The position numbers and the translations under genes were made by a program. Under the pieces are notes generated by a model. The model was not told the DNA's origin. It was given only the letters and a program-made list of their open reading frames with translations, and did no database searches. Below are positions 26,258 through 34,800 of a stretch of DNA of 52,101 bases, piece after piece. Within the stretch, counting starts at the first letter, position 1, and each line of letters opens with the position of its first letter. The stretch is from Alistipes sp. (lineage in GTDB: Bacteria > Bacteroidota > Bacteroidia > Bacteroidales > Rikenellaceae). The DNA is taken from contig JAFTVX010000005.1 in NCBI GenBank assembly GCA_017465575.1, positions 1 to 52,101 of the forward strand. Direction: 5' to 3'.

Positions 26258-26833
26258 TTAAAATCTCTTGTTAATCAATTTGTTAATAGTCTTTACATAG
26301 AGCTTATGCTCGATGTTGTGAATCATCGTCGTGAGCTCCTCGATATCGTTGCCCTCGTAGGCCACAGCACCCTGGTCGATGATGCGACCACCGTCCAAAG
26401 TCTCGTCTACGAAGTGGGTGGTAACGCCAAAGACCTTGACACCGAACTCCATAGCATCCTGAATGGCGTGAGCACCCTTGAACGAGGGGAGCAACGAGGG
26501 GTGAATGTTGATGATACGCTGCTCGAAACGCGAGAGTAGCACCTTGCCCACGATACGCATATAGCCCGCCAAGCAGATATAGTCCACTTTGTGGTCGTCG
26601 AGCATCGTGGCAAGCATCGTCTCATACGCCTCGCGCGACTCATAGTCCTTGGGGTTAAAGGCAAAAGACTTTGTGCCAAACTTCTCGGCACGCTCCAAGA
26701 CCTTTGCACCAGGCTTGTCGCAGACCAAAAGCACAACATCGGCATCTATTCTGCCATCTATACAAGCCTCGACGATAGCCTGATAGTTGCTACCGCTGCC
26801 GCTTGCGAAGACTGCCAATCTTGCTTTTTTCAT
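26258..26833 (-). CDS. purN: Phosphoribosylglycinamide formyltransferase
   Basis: PurN transfers formyl from 10-formyl-THF to GAR, giving FGAR. A 191-residue protein of normal length with N-terminal LAVFASGSGSNYQAI for the phosphate and ribose, and the catalytic segment IINIHPSLLPSFKGAHA with Asn-His, plus GVTTHFVDETLDGG with the catalytic Asp. It starts 5 nt after purM stops. The formate-dependent alternative PurT is not seen here. Confidence 0.97.
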   Translation of the reverse strand: MKKARLAVFASGSGSNYQAIVEACIDGRIDADVVLLVCDKPGAKVLERAEKFGTKSFAFNPKDYESREAYETMLATMLDDHKVDYICLAGYMRIVGKVLLSRFEQRIINIHPSLLPSFKGAHAIQDAMEFGVKVFGVTTHFVDETLDGGRIIDQGAVAYEGNDIEELTTMIHNIEHKLYVKTINKLINKRF

Positions 26834-26838
26834 AGCTC

Positions 26839-27867
26839 TTAGATGATTGTTACGCCCTCGCCCTCGATAACACGGCCGATAACCGAAGCACGCTCACCCG
26901 ACTCTGCCAAGATGGCGATAGCCTTCTCTGCATCTGCCTCGGGCAATGCGATAACCATACCGATACCCATATTGAAGATGTTGAACATCTCACGGTGCGA
27001 CACCTTGCCATACTTCTCCAAGAGGCGGAATACGGGCAAAATCTCCCAAGTGCCCTCCTTAACCTCGACACCCTGACCATCCTTCAAGATTCGGGGAATA
27101 TTCTCGTCGAAACCACCGCCAGTGATGTGGCTGATGCCGTGAACATCGCACTCTGCGATAACCTTCAACACCTGCTTAACATAGATGCGTGTGGGCTCCA
27201 ACAAAGCCTCGCCAAGTGTACGGCCAGGAATCTCGGGATAGTTCTCGTTGAGCTTGAGGTTATTATCGCTAACAACCTTACGCACAAGGCTAAAGCCGTT
27301 AGAGTGAACACCTGTTGATGCGATACCTACCAAGACATCGCCAACCTTAACACGCTCGCCAGCGTCGATAAGCTTCGAGCGCTCAACAACACCCACGGTG
27401 AAGCCAGCGATATCGTACTCGCCATCCTGATACATACCGGGCATCTCGGCGGTCTCGCCACCAACCAATGCACAACCAGCCTGACGGCAACCCTCGGCAA
27501 CACCCGACACGATAGCCTCAACCTTAGCGGGCTCGTTGTGACCAACAGCCACATAGTCGAGGAATACCAGAGGCTCGGCACCCTGTGCCAAGACATCGTT
27601 TACGCACATTGCCACAGCATCAATACCGATGGTGTCGTGCTTATCCATCTCGAACGCCAACTTAAGCTTTGTGCCCACACCGTCGGTACCGCTAACCAAC
27701 ACAGGCTCCTTGATGTTGAGCGCTGCAAGGTCAAACATACCGCCAAAGGCGCCAATATTACCCATAGAGCCTACACGCTTGGTAGATGCTACATGAGACT
27801 TAATGCGTCGTACAACTTCGTAGCCGGCCTCAAGGTTTACACCAGCTGCTTCGTAACTTTTTGCCAT
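26839..27867 (-). CDS. purM: Phosphoribosylformylglycinamidine cyclo-ligase
   Basis: PurM (AIR synthetase) closes the imidazole ring of FGAM with ATP. The 342-residue protein shows [32 protein letters not shown], the [11 protein letters not shown] motif and [15 protein letters not shown]. It is homologous to the synthetase core of PurL. A 20-nt gap separates it from purF. Its start is preceded by an AT-only stretch typical of Bacteroidetes translation starts. Confidence 0.97.
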   Translation of the reverse strand: MAKSYEAAGVNLEAGYEVVRRIKSHVASTKRVGSMGNIGAFGGMFDLAALNIKEPVLVSGTDGVGTKLKLAFEMDKHDTIGIDAVAMCVNDVLAQGAEPLVFLDYVAVGHNEPAKVEAIVSGVAEGCRQAGCALVGGETAEMPGMYQDGEYDIAGFTVGVVERSKLIDAGERVKVGDVLVGIASTGVHSNGFSLVRKVVSDNNLKLNENYPEIPGRTLGEALLEPTRIYVKQVLKVIAECDVHGISHITGGGFDENIPRILKDGQGVEVKEGTWEILPVFRLLEKYGKVSHREMFNIFNMGIGMVIALPEADAEKAIAILAESGERASVIGRVIEGEGVTII

Positions 27868-27887
27868 ACCTATATATATATTTATTA

Positions 27888-29291
27888 TTATTTATCTTCA
27901 ACTTTGTTCTGATAGAGTGATGTGGGATAGCAGCCATTGAAGCATGCCATACACAACTCCGAGCGATTACCCGCCTTAAGCAACGACTCCTCCGAGAGGA
28001 ACTCCAACGAATCAGCCTCGATAGCCTTCGCTGCCTCCTCTATCGACATACGCGCGCAGAGCAACTCGGCACGAGTCGACATATCAATACCGTAGAAGCA
28101 GGGATGCGTAATTGCGGGGCTTGCGATACGCACATGCACCTCCTTAGCACCCGCCTCCTTCAACAAACGCACGATGCGCAACGAGGTTGTACCACGCACA
28201 ATAGAGTCGTCGATAAGCACTACTCGCTTGCCCTTAACCAACGAACGCACCGCCGAGAGTTTCATACGCACACCCCTCTCACGCATCTCCTGCGAGGGCT
28301 GGATAAAGGTGCGGGCGATGTACTTATTCTTGATAAGACCCATCTCGTAGGGGATACCACTCGCCTCCGAATAGCCGATAGCGGCACTGATACTCGAGTC
28401 GGGAACACCGATAACGACATCTGCCTCGATAGGCGACTGCTCATAGAGGTAGCGACCCGAGAGCTTACGGAACGAGTGGACATTGCAGCCCTCGATATCG
28501 CTATCGGGGCGGGCAAAGTAGATAAACTCCATAGCGCACATCAGGTGGCGCTGATAGAGCGAATAGTGATTCGAGCGAATACCGTGGTGGTCGATAGTAA
28601 CAATCTCACCCGGCTCGATATCGCGGATATACTCCGCACCGATGATATCAAAGGCGCAAGTCTCCGAACTGATAACATAGCCATCGCCCAACTTACCGAT
28701 AGCCAAGGGGCGCAAGCCGTGCTTATCGCGGCAAGCGTAGATACGATTCTTGGTCATAATGAGGAAGGCAAAGGCACCCTCCAACATATTCAGCGCCTCG
28801 ATGATGTTGTCGATACGGCTATTCTCGCTCTTCTCCTTCTTGATAAGGTGGGCAAGAAGCTCGCTATCCGACGATGAGTGGAACAGACTGCCACGCACCT
28901 CGAGGTAGCGTGCCAACTCGCGTGAGTTAACAAGGTTGCCGTTGTGAGCCAAGGCAAAGTCGCCAGTATAGTGGTTGAACGAGAAGGGCTGAACATTGTT
29001 CGCACCGCCACCACCCGTTGTCGAGTAGCGCACATGGCCGATAGCGATACGACCCTTCAACTTCGCCAACTTCTGCTGATTGAAGACCTCCGTTACGAGA
29101 CCCTCGCCCTTGACCGTATTTAGCTTATCGCCATCAAATGCCGAGATACCGCAGGCCTCCTGACCACGGTGCTGCAAGGCGTGAAGACCATAGTAGGCAA
29201 GGTTGGGGGCATCCTCAACGCCAAAGATACCAAAGACACCACACTCCTCGTGCAGGTCGTCGCCATAAATATCTAATGAATCTTTAAGCAT
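27888..29291 (-). CDS. purF: Amidophosphoribosyltransferase
   Basis: PurF makes phosphoribosylamine from PRPP and glutamine, the committed step. In the 467-residue protein the nucleophile is Cys17 of [10 protein letters not shown], after a 16-residue propeptide that must be cleaved. The glutaminase domain continues with [13 protein letters not shown] and GHVRYSTTG. The C-terminal half has the PRPP loop [14 protein letters not shown]. It is likely feedback inhibited by purine nucleotides, by family. Confidence 0.97.
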   Translation of the reverse strand: MLKDSLDIYGDDLHEECGVFGIFGVEDAPNLAYYGLHALQHRGQEACGISAFDGDKLNTVKGEGLVTEVFNQQKLAKLKGRIAIGHVRYSTTGGGGANNVQPFSFNHYTGDFALAHNGNLVNSRELARYLEVRGSLFHSSSDSELLAHLIKKEKSENSRIDNIIEALNMLEGAFAFLIMTKNRIYACRDKHGLRPLAIGKLGDGYVISSETCAFDIIGAEYIRDIEPGEIVTIDHHGIRSNHYSLYQRHLMCAMEFIYFARPDSDIEGCNVHSFRKLSGRYLYEQSPIEADVVIGVPDSSISAAIGYSEASGIPYEMGLIKNKYIARTFIQPSQEMRERGVRMKLSAVRSLVKGKRVVLIDDSIVRGTTSLRIVRLLKEAGAKEVHVRIASPAITHPCFYGIDMSTRAELLCARMSIEEAAKAIEADSLEFLSEESLLKAGNRSELCMACFNGCYPTSLYQNKVEDK

Positions 29292-29298
29292 AGTTTCG

Positions 29299-30015
29299 TT
29301 ATTTTAGTGCATTAGCAAGGCGTGAGGCAACCTCCTCATAGGTCTCTCTCACACGACCCAAGTCGCGACGGAAACGATCCTTGTCCATACGCTCGCCCGT
29401 AGCCTCGTCCCACAGACGGCAGGTGTCGGGCGTAAGCTCGTCGGCAAGGATAAGTTCGCCCGAAGCGGTACGACCAAACTCAATCTTGAAGTCGACGAGG
29501 ATGATGCCCGCCTTGTGGTAGAGCTCCACAAGCAGGGCGTTAATCTTTGCCGAAGCCTCGTAGATTGTTGCCAACTCCTCGTACGACACCAAGCCGAGAG
29601 CTACGGCGTGGTGGTCGTTGATAAGAGGGTCGCCAAGCTCGCTATCACGCAAGCAGAGGTCGAAAATGGTGTTATCGGGAACAAGACCCTCCTCCAAGCC
29701 GAGGCGCTTAGCCATAGAGCCAGCAATGATGTTGCGCACGATAACCTCGATGGGGAAGTGCTCAACAACACGGCAGAGCTGACCATCGTTGCCATCACGC
29801 TCAACAAAGTGGGTCTTGATGCCATTGCGGTTGAGATAGTCCAAGACGAGCGACGAAATCTCGGCATTCATCTTACCCTTATTCTCAATCTTTGCCCTCT
29901 TGATGTTGTAGAAGGCGGTGGCATCGTCCTTAAAACGAATGATTATATGCTCATCGCTTTCGGTCTTATAGACCTGCTTGCTTTTACCCTCGTGGAGTAA
30001 CTCAAGCTGCTTCAT
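29299..30015 (-). CDS. purC: SAICAR synthetase
   Basis: PurC ligates aspartate to CAIR with ATP. It has 238 residues, the usual size of the short bacterial form. Visible are LLHEGKSKQVYKT (ATP loop), FKDDATAFYNIKRA, PIEVIVRNIIAGSMAKRLG and LVDFKIEFGRTASGELILADELTPDTCRLWD. There is a 7-nt gap to purF downstream and 12 nt from purL upstream. Confidence 0.97.
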   Translation of the reverse strand: MKQLELLHEGKSKQVYKTESDEHIIIRFKDDATAFYNIKRAKIENKGKMNAEISSLVLDYLNRNGIKTHFVERDGNDGQLCRVVEHFPIEVIVRNIIAGSMAKRLGLEEGLVPDNTIFDLCLRDSELGDPLINDHHAVALGLVSYEELATIYEASAKINALLVELYHKAGIILVDFKIEFGRTASGELILADELTPDTCRLWDEATGERMDKDRFRRDLGRVRETYEEVASRLANALK

Positions 30016-30027
30016 AATCCTTACCTT

Positions 30028-33000
30028 TTATTTATTACGAAAGTAGTTAACTGCATTCGAGAAGATATCCTGAACCTTCTCGCCGTGGATGTTCTTCATA
30101 AGGTCGCGCTCGTAACGCTCCGTATGTCCCATCTTGCCGAGAATCTGACCCGAGGGATCAATGATACCCTCGATACCGAAGCTCGAGCCGTTGGGGTTGT
30201 AGGGCGAATCGGTAGTGGGTCGACCCTCCGAATCTACATACTGGAATGCCACCTGACCATTGCGGAAGAGCTCTTCGGCAAGCTCGTCGCTAACGACAAA
30301 CTTACCCTCACCGTGGCTAACGGCGATAGAGTGGATATCGCCCACCGAGAACGACGACAACCAAGGCGAAGCAACAGTACCTACGCGCGTAGATACAATC
30401 TGCGAGATATGGCGGTTGATATCGTTACGGAACAGGGTAGGTGATGCCTTCGTCACCTTACCCAAGCGACCATAGGGCAACAAGCCCGACTTAACCAAAG
30501 CCTGGAAGCCGTTACAGATACCGAGCATCAAGCCACCACGGTCAAGCAGTGCGTGGATAGCATCGGCGACATCCTTGTTGTTGAGCACATTTGCGATAAA
30601 CTTACCGCTACCATCGGGCTCATCACCTGCCGAGAAGCCACCCGAAAGCATCATAACATGACACTCGTCGATATGCTCCTTCATCTCCTTGATAGACTCC
30701 AAGACATCGTCGCCCGTGAGGTTTTTGAAGACGGCGATATCGACCTCGGCACCAGCACGCTCAAAGGCGCGGGCAGTATCGTAGTCGCAGTTGGTACCTG
30801 GGAATACGGGGATATAGACCTTAACCTTATCAACAGGCGCACCCTCATAGCGCTTAACCAATCCCTTGCCATCGCTAACGCGGGTAGGCTCGCCCTTCTT
30901 GCCCTTGTCGGCATATACCGAGGTATACTTCTCGGTGTTCGCCTCCAACAACTCCTCCAACGGCAGGCGTGTGCCATTTACGAAGATTGCCTCCTCGGCT
31001 ACGGTCTTACCGATAAGCTCTGCCGAGGGGTGGTTCAAGGTACGGCGGCTCTCAACAACGATTGAGCCGTACGAGAGGTTGTAGAGCATCTGCTCGTCGC
31101 ACTCCAACGCAGCACCAATCTTATTACCGAACGACATCTTAGCCACAGCCTCCGCTACGCCACCAAAGCCAACGGCATAGGCTGCAACGATATCGCCCGA
31201 GAGAATCTTATCGGCAACGAAGTTAAAGTTCTCCTTAAGCTGGTCGGTATTGGGCATATAGTTAGCCTCGGGAGTATGGCGCACAACATAGATATTGTGG
31301 CCGCCCTCCTTAAACTCGGGGCTGATAACATTGCGGGCATCGACAGTTGTGATACCAAATGCCATAAGCATAGGAGGCACATTGATATCGCGGAAAGTAC
31401 CGCTCATAGAGTCCTTACCGCCAATCGAAGGCAAGCCGAGCTCTACTTGCATCTTCAAAGCGCCAAGCAATGCTGCAAGGGGCTTACCCCACGACTTAGC
31501 ATCGGTCATACGCTCGAAGTACTCCTGATACGAGAAGCGCATATTATCGTAGCGAGCACCCGCTGCAACAACCTTAGCACAAGCATCCACCACGGCATAT
31601 GCAGCACCGTGATAGGGGCTCCACTTAGCGATGAAGGGGTTGTAGCCAAACGCCATAATACTTGCCGTATTGGTAAAGTGGTTGCCCACGGGCAACTTCT
31701 GCACCGACACCTGTGTCTCTGTCGTCTGTGTCTTACCTCCAAAGGGCATCAACACGGTAGATGCACCGATGGTAGAGTCGAACATCTCGATAAGACCCTT
31801 CTGCGAAACGACATTGTCGTCAGAAAGGTTGTTCTTCATACGCTTCGTTGTCGTTACACCCTCAACCTTGCGCTCGAAGGGGTTGATATTCTCAACGCCA
31901 CCGATAGCAATCTTGGTGTAGTGCTTAGCACCAGCCGAGTCGATGAAGTCGCGCGAGAGGTCTACGACAACCTTGCCGTCCCAGTACATACGCATACGGC
32001 GAGTATCCGTAACATCGGCAACATAGGTAACCTCGACATTCTCCTCGTGGCAGTAGCCGATAAACTCATCCATATCCTTGCGCTCGATAACCACCGACAT
32101 ACGCTCCTGCGACTCCGAGATAGCGAGCTCCGAGAAGTTCAGACCGTTGTACTTGGTGGGAACGCGGTCGAGGTAGATATCCAGTCCATCGGTAAGCTCA
32201 CCGATAGCAACGCTCACGCCACCAGCACCAAAGTCATTCGACTTCTTGATAAGGCGTGTAACATCGCCACGACGGAACAGACGCGAGAGTTTGCGCTCCT
32301 CGGGAGCATTACCCTTCTGCACCTCTGAGCTACACTCCTCCAACGAGGTGAGCGTATGCTCCTTTGATGAGCCAGTAGCACCGCCAACGCCATCACGGCC
32401 TGTACGGCCACCGAGCAACAATACCACATCGCCAGGTGTGGGGCTCTCACGGCGCACATTGTCTGCCTTAACAGCACCGACAACGGCACCTACCTCCAAG
32501 CGCTTAGCCACATAGTCGGGGTGGTAGACCTCGCGAACATGGGTTGTGGCAAGACCTATCTGGTTGCCATAGCTCGAATAGCCCACAGCAGCCTTGGTAG
32601 AGATGATGCGCTGGGGCAACTTACCCTCCATAGTCTCATCAACAGGCTTATAGATATCACCAGCACCCGTTACACGCATCGCCTGGTAGACATAGCTACG
32701 GCCTGACAATGGGTCACGGATAGCGCCACCAAGACAGGTAGATGCGCCACCAAAGGGCTCAATCTCGGTGGGGTGATTGTGTGTCTCGTTCTTAAACTGC
32801 AACAACCAACGCTCCATCTGGCCATCAACATCGACATTTACAAAGATGCTGCAAGCGTTGTTCTCCTCACTCTGCTCCATATCGTCGAGCTTACCCATCT
32901 TCTTAAGATAGCGAGCACCGATAGTAGCAAGCTCCATAAGGCAGAGGCTCTTTTGCTCTCGGCCAAGCTCCTTGCGAATCTTGCGCATAAGGTCGAGCGA

Positions 33001-33735
33001 CGATGCCATCTCCTCCTTCATAAACGACTCGTCGAGCGTAATCTCCTCGATTTCGGTGGTGAAGGTGGTGTGGCGACAGTGGTCGCTCCAGTAGGTATCC
33101 AAGATACGAAGCTCTGTCTCCATAGGGTCACGACCCTCCTCACGGAAGTAGTTCACTACCTCACGCAAGTCGTCGGCATTCATCGCCAAGCCATTTGCCT
33201 TGCAGTAGGGCGCCAACTCCTCCTCACGCATCTCGCGGAAGCCCTCCAAAACGGCTACGGGCTTAACCTCGGCACTCTCCAAGTCAGAGAGAATCTCGAG
33301 GTTCTTTTTGCGTGACTCAACGGCATTGATTAGATACTTCTCGATGCGAGCCATAGCCTCGGCGTTGATGCTATCGTCGAAGATATAGAGGCGCGACGAC
33401 TTAATCTTAACCTCGGCCTTGGGGTCGATAAGGTGAACACAGTCTACGGCAGATGCTGCACGCTGGTCGAACTGACCAGGCAGGAACTCAACAGCCAAGG
33501 CGGGCTTACCGCCAAAGTCGCACTCGTCGGTAACCGAGTCGGTAACGACCTCGCCAAAGACCGAGTAGCGGCTCTTCTCCAACAGCTCGTCGCTGAAGCC
33601 GAAGAGGTCATAGACATTGATAAAGCGTAGTTGCTCGATATTTAGTCCCAAATTGGTATTCAGCTCGTGGCGCAGGGTATCGGCCTCGACCTGAAAACGG
33701 GGATACTTCTCAACAAAAATACGGCGATTCTTCAT
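30028..33735 (-). CDS. purL: Phosphoribosylformylglycinamidine synthase, large type
   Basis: The 1235-residue single-chain FGAM synthase converts FGAR to FGAM with glutamine and ATP. The synthetase half contains DHCRHTTFTTEIEEI, ETHNHPTEIEPFGGASTC and GGKDSMSGTF. The C-terminal class I glutaminase has PGTNCDYDTARAF, MLGICNGFQALVKSG with the Cys nucleophile, and a His/Glu pair region. The length matches the gamma-proteobacterial/Bacteroidetes large form, so separate purQ and purS are not needed. It lies 30 nt after purE. Confidence 0.97.
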   Translation of the reverse strand: MKNRRIFVEKYPRFQVEADTLRHELNTNLGLNIEQLRFINVYDLFGFSDELLEKSRYSVFGEVVTDSVTDECDFGGKPALAVEFLPGQFDQRAASAVDCVHLIDPKAEVKIKSSRLYIFDDSINAEAMARIEKYLINAVESRKKNLEILSDLESAEVKPVAVLEGFREMREEELAPYCKANGLAMNADDLREVVNYFREEGRDPMETELRILDTYWSDHCRHTTFTTEIEEITLDESFMKEEMASSLDLMRKIRKELGREQKSLCLMELATIGARYLKKMGKLDDMEQSEENNACSIFVNVDVDGQMERWLLQFKNETHNHPTEIEPFGGASTCLGGAIRDPLSGRSYVYQAMRVTGAGDIYKPVDETMEGKLPQRIISTKAAVGYSSYGNQIGLATTHVREVYHPDYVAKRLEVGAVVGAVKADNVRRESPTPGDVVLLLGGRTGRDGVGGATGSSKEHTLTSLEECSSEVQKGNAPEERKLSRLFRRGDVTRLIKKSNDFGAGGVSVAIGELTDGLDIYLDRVPTKYNGLNFSELAISESQERMSVVIERKDMDEFIGYCHEENVEVTYVADVTDTRRMRMYWDGKVVVDLSRDFIDSAGAKHYTKIAIGGVENINPFERKVEGVTTTKRMKNNLSDDNVVSQKGLIEMFDSTIGASTVLMPFGGKTQTTETQVSVQKLPVGNHFTNTASIMAFGYNPFIAKWSPYHGAAYAVVDACAKVVAAGARYDNMRFSYQEYFERMTDAKSWGKPLAALLGALKMQVELGLPSIGGKDSMSGTFRDINVPPMLMAFGITTVDARNVISPEFKEGGHNIYVVRHTPEANYMPNTDQLKENFNFVADKILSGDIVAAYAVGFGGVAEAVAKMSFGNKIGAALECDEQMLYNLSYGSIVVESRRTLNHPSAELIGKTVAEEAIFVNGTRLPLEELLEANTEKYTSVYADKGKKGEPTRVSDGKGLVKRYEGAPVDKVKVYIPVFPGTNCDYDTARAFERAGAEVDIAVFKNLTGDDVLESIKEMKEHIDECHVMMLSGGFSAGDEPDGSGKFIANVLNNKDVADAIHALLDRGGLMLGICNGFQALVKSGLLPYGRLGKVTKASPTLFRNDINRHISQIVSTRVGTVASPWLSSFSVGDIHSIAVSHGEGKFVVSDELAEELFRNGQVAFQYVDSEGRPTTDSPYNPNGSSFGIEGIIDPSGQILGKMGHTERYERDLMKNIHGEKVQDIFSNAVNYFRNK

Positions 33736-33765
33736 AATCGGGTAGTTGTAGAAAGGGTTAATGGG

Positions 33766-34233
33766 TTATAATTCTGCTGCAAGAACCTTCTCGGTCTGTG
33801 CCTTGCGGAAGGCGATAAGACGCTCCTCGAGAGCCTTGTCCGTAAGAGCAAAGATTGAGGCTGCGATAAGCGCTGCATTCTTCGCACCGTTGATTGCGGT
33901 TGTCGATACGGGGATACCGCCAGGCATCTGAACGATAGAGAGCAATGAGTCCATACCGCCAAGCGCCGAAGTCTTGATAGGTACGCCGATAACGGGAACG
34001 GTGGTCAAGGCAGCGGTAACGCCTGCAACATGCGCAGCACCGCCCGCGCCCGCGATAATAGCGCCTATACCGCGCTCGCGAGCCGACTCGGCATATTCAA
34101 CCATAAGATGGGGTGTGCGGTGTGCCGAGATAACGCGCTTCTCGTACTCGATGCCCAACTCCTCCAAAGTCTCAACAGCGGCCTTCATAATATCCCAGTC
34201 GCTGGTAGAGCCCATAATAACTGCTACTTTCAT
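33766..34233 (-). CDS. purE: N5-CAIR mutase / AIR carboxylase
   Basis: The 155-residue PurE makes CAIR. It has [24 protein letters not shown] with the catalytic His, [17 protein letters not shown] and [16 protein letters not shown], consistent with the class I (N5-CAIR mutase) type, which needs PurK. No purK is in the window, so it is either elsewhere or this enzyme uses CO2 directly; sequence alone does not settle that. It is the first gene of the purine operon, preceded by a long structured leader with a terminator-like hairpin. Confidence 0.95.
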   Translation of the reverse strand: MKVAVIMGSTSDWDIMKAAVETLEELGIEYEKRVISAHRTPHLMVEYAESARERGIGAIIAGAGGAAHVAGVTAALTTVPVIGVPIKTSALGGMDSLLSIVQMPGGIPVSTTAINGAKNAALIAASIFALTDKALEERLIAFRKAQTEKVLAAEL

Positions 34234-34266
34234 AATCTAAGTTTTATAATTTTTGATTCAATTTTT

Positions 34267-34307
34267 CAAAAAACAAACGACCGCCTGTACCATAGGTACA
34301 CGCGGCC
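34267..34307 (-). terminator. Terminator-like hairpin in the purE leader
   Basis: On the minus strand, a GGCCGCGTGTACC arm (34307-34295), loop TAT and GGTACAGGCGGTC arm (34291-34279) form an 11 of 13 bp stem, followed by GTTTGTTTTTTG. It lies 33 nt upstream of the purE ATG and 9 nt after the stop of the 56-codon leader frame, suited to act as an attenuator. Confidence 0.65.
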
Positions 34308-34315
34308 TTTAACCC

Positions 34316-34486
34316 TTAAAAATCGCACTTTTTGCCCTCAATAGCCACAATGTGAGCCTGATACGCCCTTTGTATTGGCTGCTTCGAAGTAGTCCACAAC
34401 GAATCCAACAACCTCCCCCATCGTCGAGTACGATGAAGAATGTGGCCTTTTACGCCAAATCGGTGTTGATGGGTAAGTCGATTCAT
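34316..34486 (-). CDS. 56-codon leader ORF upstream of purE (putative)
   Basis: The frame begins MNRLTHQHRFGVKGH and ends with GKKCDF and TAA. Its ATG lies 4 nt after the -7 box TATCTTTG, the same spacing as uvrC, so it could be translated leaderlessly from the transcript end. The stop is 9 nt before the terminator-like hairpin. A second candidate is a 27-codon frame at 34421-34338, starting MGEVVGFVVDYFEAAN, in another frame and with more protein-like codons. Both could be fortuitous; a 56-codon open frame is not rare by chance at this GC. The position suggests a regulatory peptide. Confidence 0.4.
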   Translation of the reverse strand: MNRLTHQHRFGVKGHILHRTRRWGRLLDSLWTTSKQPIQRAYQAHIVAIEGKKCDF

Positions 34487-34490
34487 ACGA

Positions 34491-34522
34491 CAAAGATATA
34501 TTTTTTTTCGCGATTTGGGAAA
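34491..34522 (-). promoter_or_regulatory. Promoter of the purine operon
   Basis: Minus-strand TTTC (34522-34519), 20 nt, TATCTTTG (34498-34491). Transcription should begin about 250 nt upstream of purE. Confidence 0.65.
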
Positions 34523-34531
34523 CCTAAATAG

Positions 34532-34586
34532 AGATTTTTCAAAAAAAAATCAACAATTTCAAAAAATTAAAAAAATTGAAAAATCT
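34532..34586. promoter_or_regulatory. Inverted repeat between divergent pur and pyr promoters
   Basis: AGATTTTTCAA (34532-34542) is an exact inverted copy of TTGAAAAATCT (34576-34586), with CAATTT/AAATTG nested inside. It lies between the two promoters and could be an operator or simply AT-rich upstream DNA; no regulator is encoded nearby. Confidence 0.4.
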
Positions 34587-34599
34587 TCCTATAAAATAG

Positions 34600-34630
34600 T
34601 TGCGAGATTTCGAAAAAATACTTACCTTTG
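34600..34630 (+). promoter_or_regulatory. Promoter of the pyrimidine operon
   Basis: TTG (34600-34602), 20 nt, TACCTTTG (34623-34630). The leader ORF starts 30 nt downstream at 34660. Confidence 0.75.
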
Positions 34631-34659
34631 CACCAATTTAATAAGATATTAATTCCACT

Positions 34660-34764
34660 ATGAAGCATCGTTCAAATAATCAGCCAACTTCGTCTCCGCA
34701 GACTCTGTCGGCATTGGTATCTTGTCGAGGCTTCAATAATGATGGACATATTGTTTTTAACTAA
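34660..34764 (+). CDS. 34-residue leader peptide ORF upstream of pyrC (putative)
   Basis: The frame starts MKHRSNNQPTSSPQ and ends GHIVFN with TAA at 34762-34764. A U-rich tract (GTTTTTAAC) lies at its end, and the stop is 3 nt before the base of a strong terminator hairpin. In E. coli pyrBI, a leader peptide ending next to a terminator allows a trailing ribosome to block termination when UTP is low and RNA polymerase pauses. The same layout is present here. The peptide itself shows no special codon run. Confidence 0.6.
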   Translation: MKHRSNNQPTSSPQTLSALVSCRGFNNDGHIVFN

Positions 34765-34767
34765 TAC

Positions 34768-34795
34768 GGGCGACTCTTTGGGTCGCCTGTTTTTT
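34768..34795 (+). terminator. Attenuator hairpin immediately before pyrC
   Basis: GGCGAC (34769-34774) pairs with GTCGCC (34782-34787), loop TCTTTGG, followed by TGTTTTTTG. The pyrC ATG is at 34801, so the hairpin can only serve to stop transcription before the operon. Confidence 0.8.
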
Positions 34796-34800
34796 GATAT

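Noticed and set aside
31276-32328. 350-codon open frame antisense to purL
   Set aside because: It lies entirely within a well-conserved purL with no start signal or protein-like composition.
34233-34491. Purine riboswitch in the purE leader
   Set aside because: The leader shows one strong hairpin with a U tract but not the three-way junction and loop-loop pattern of a purine aptamer.
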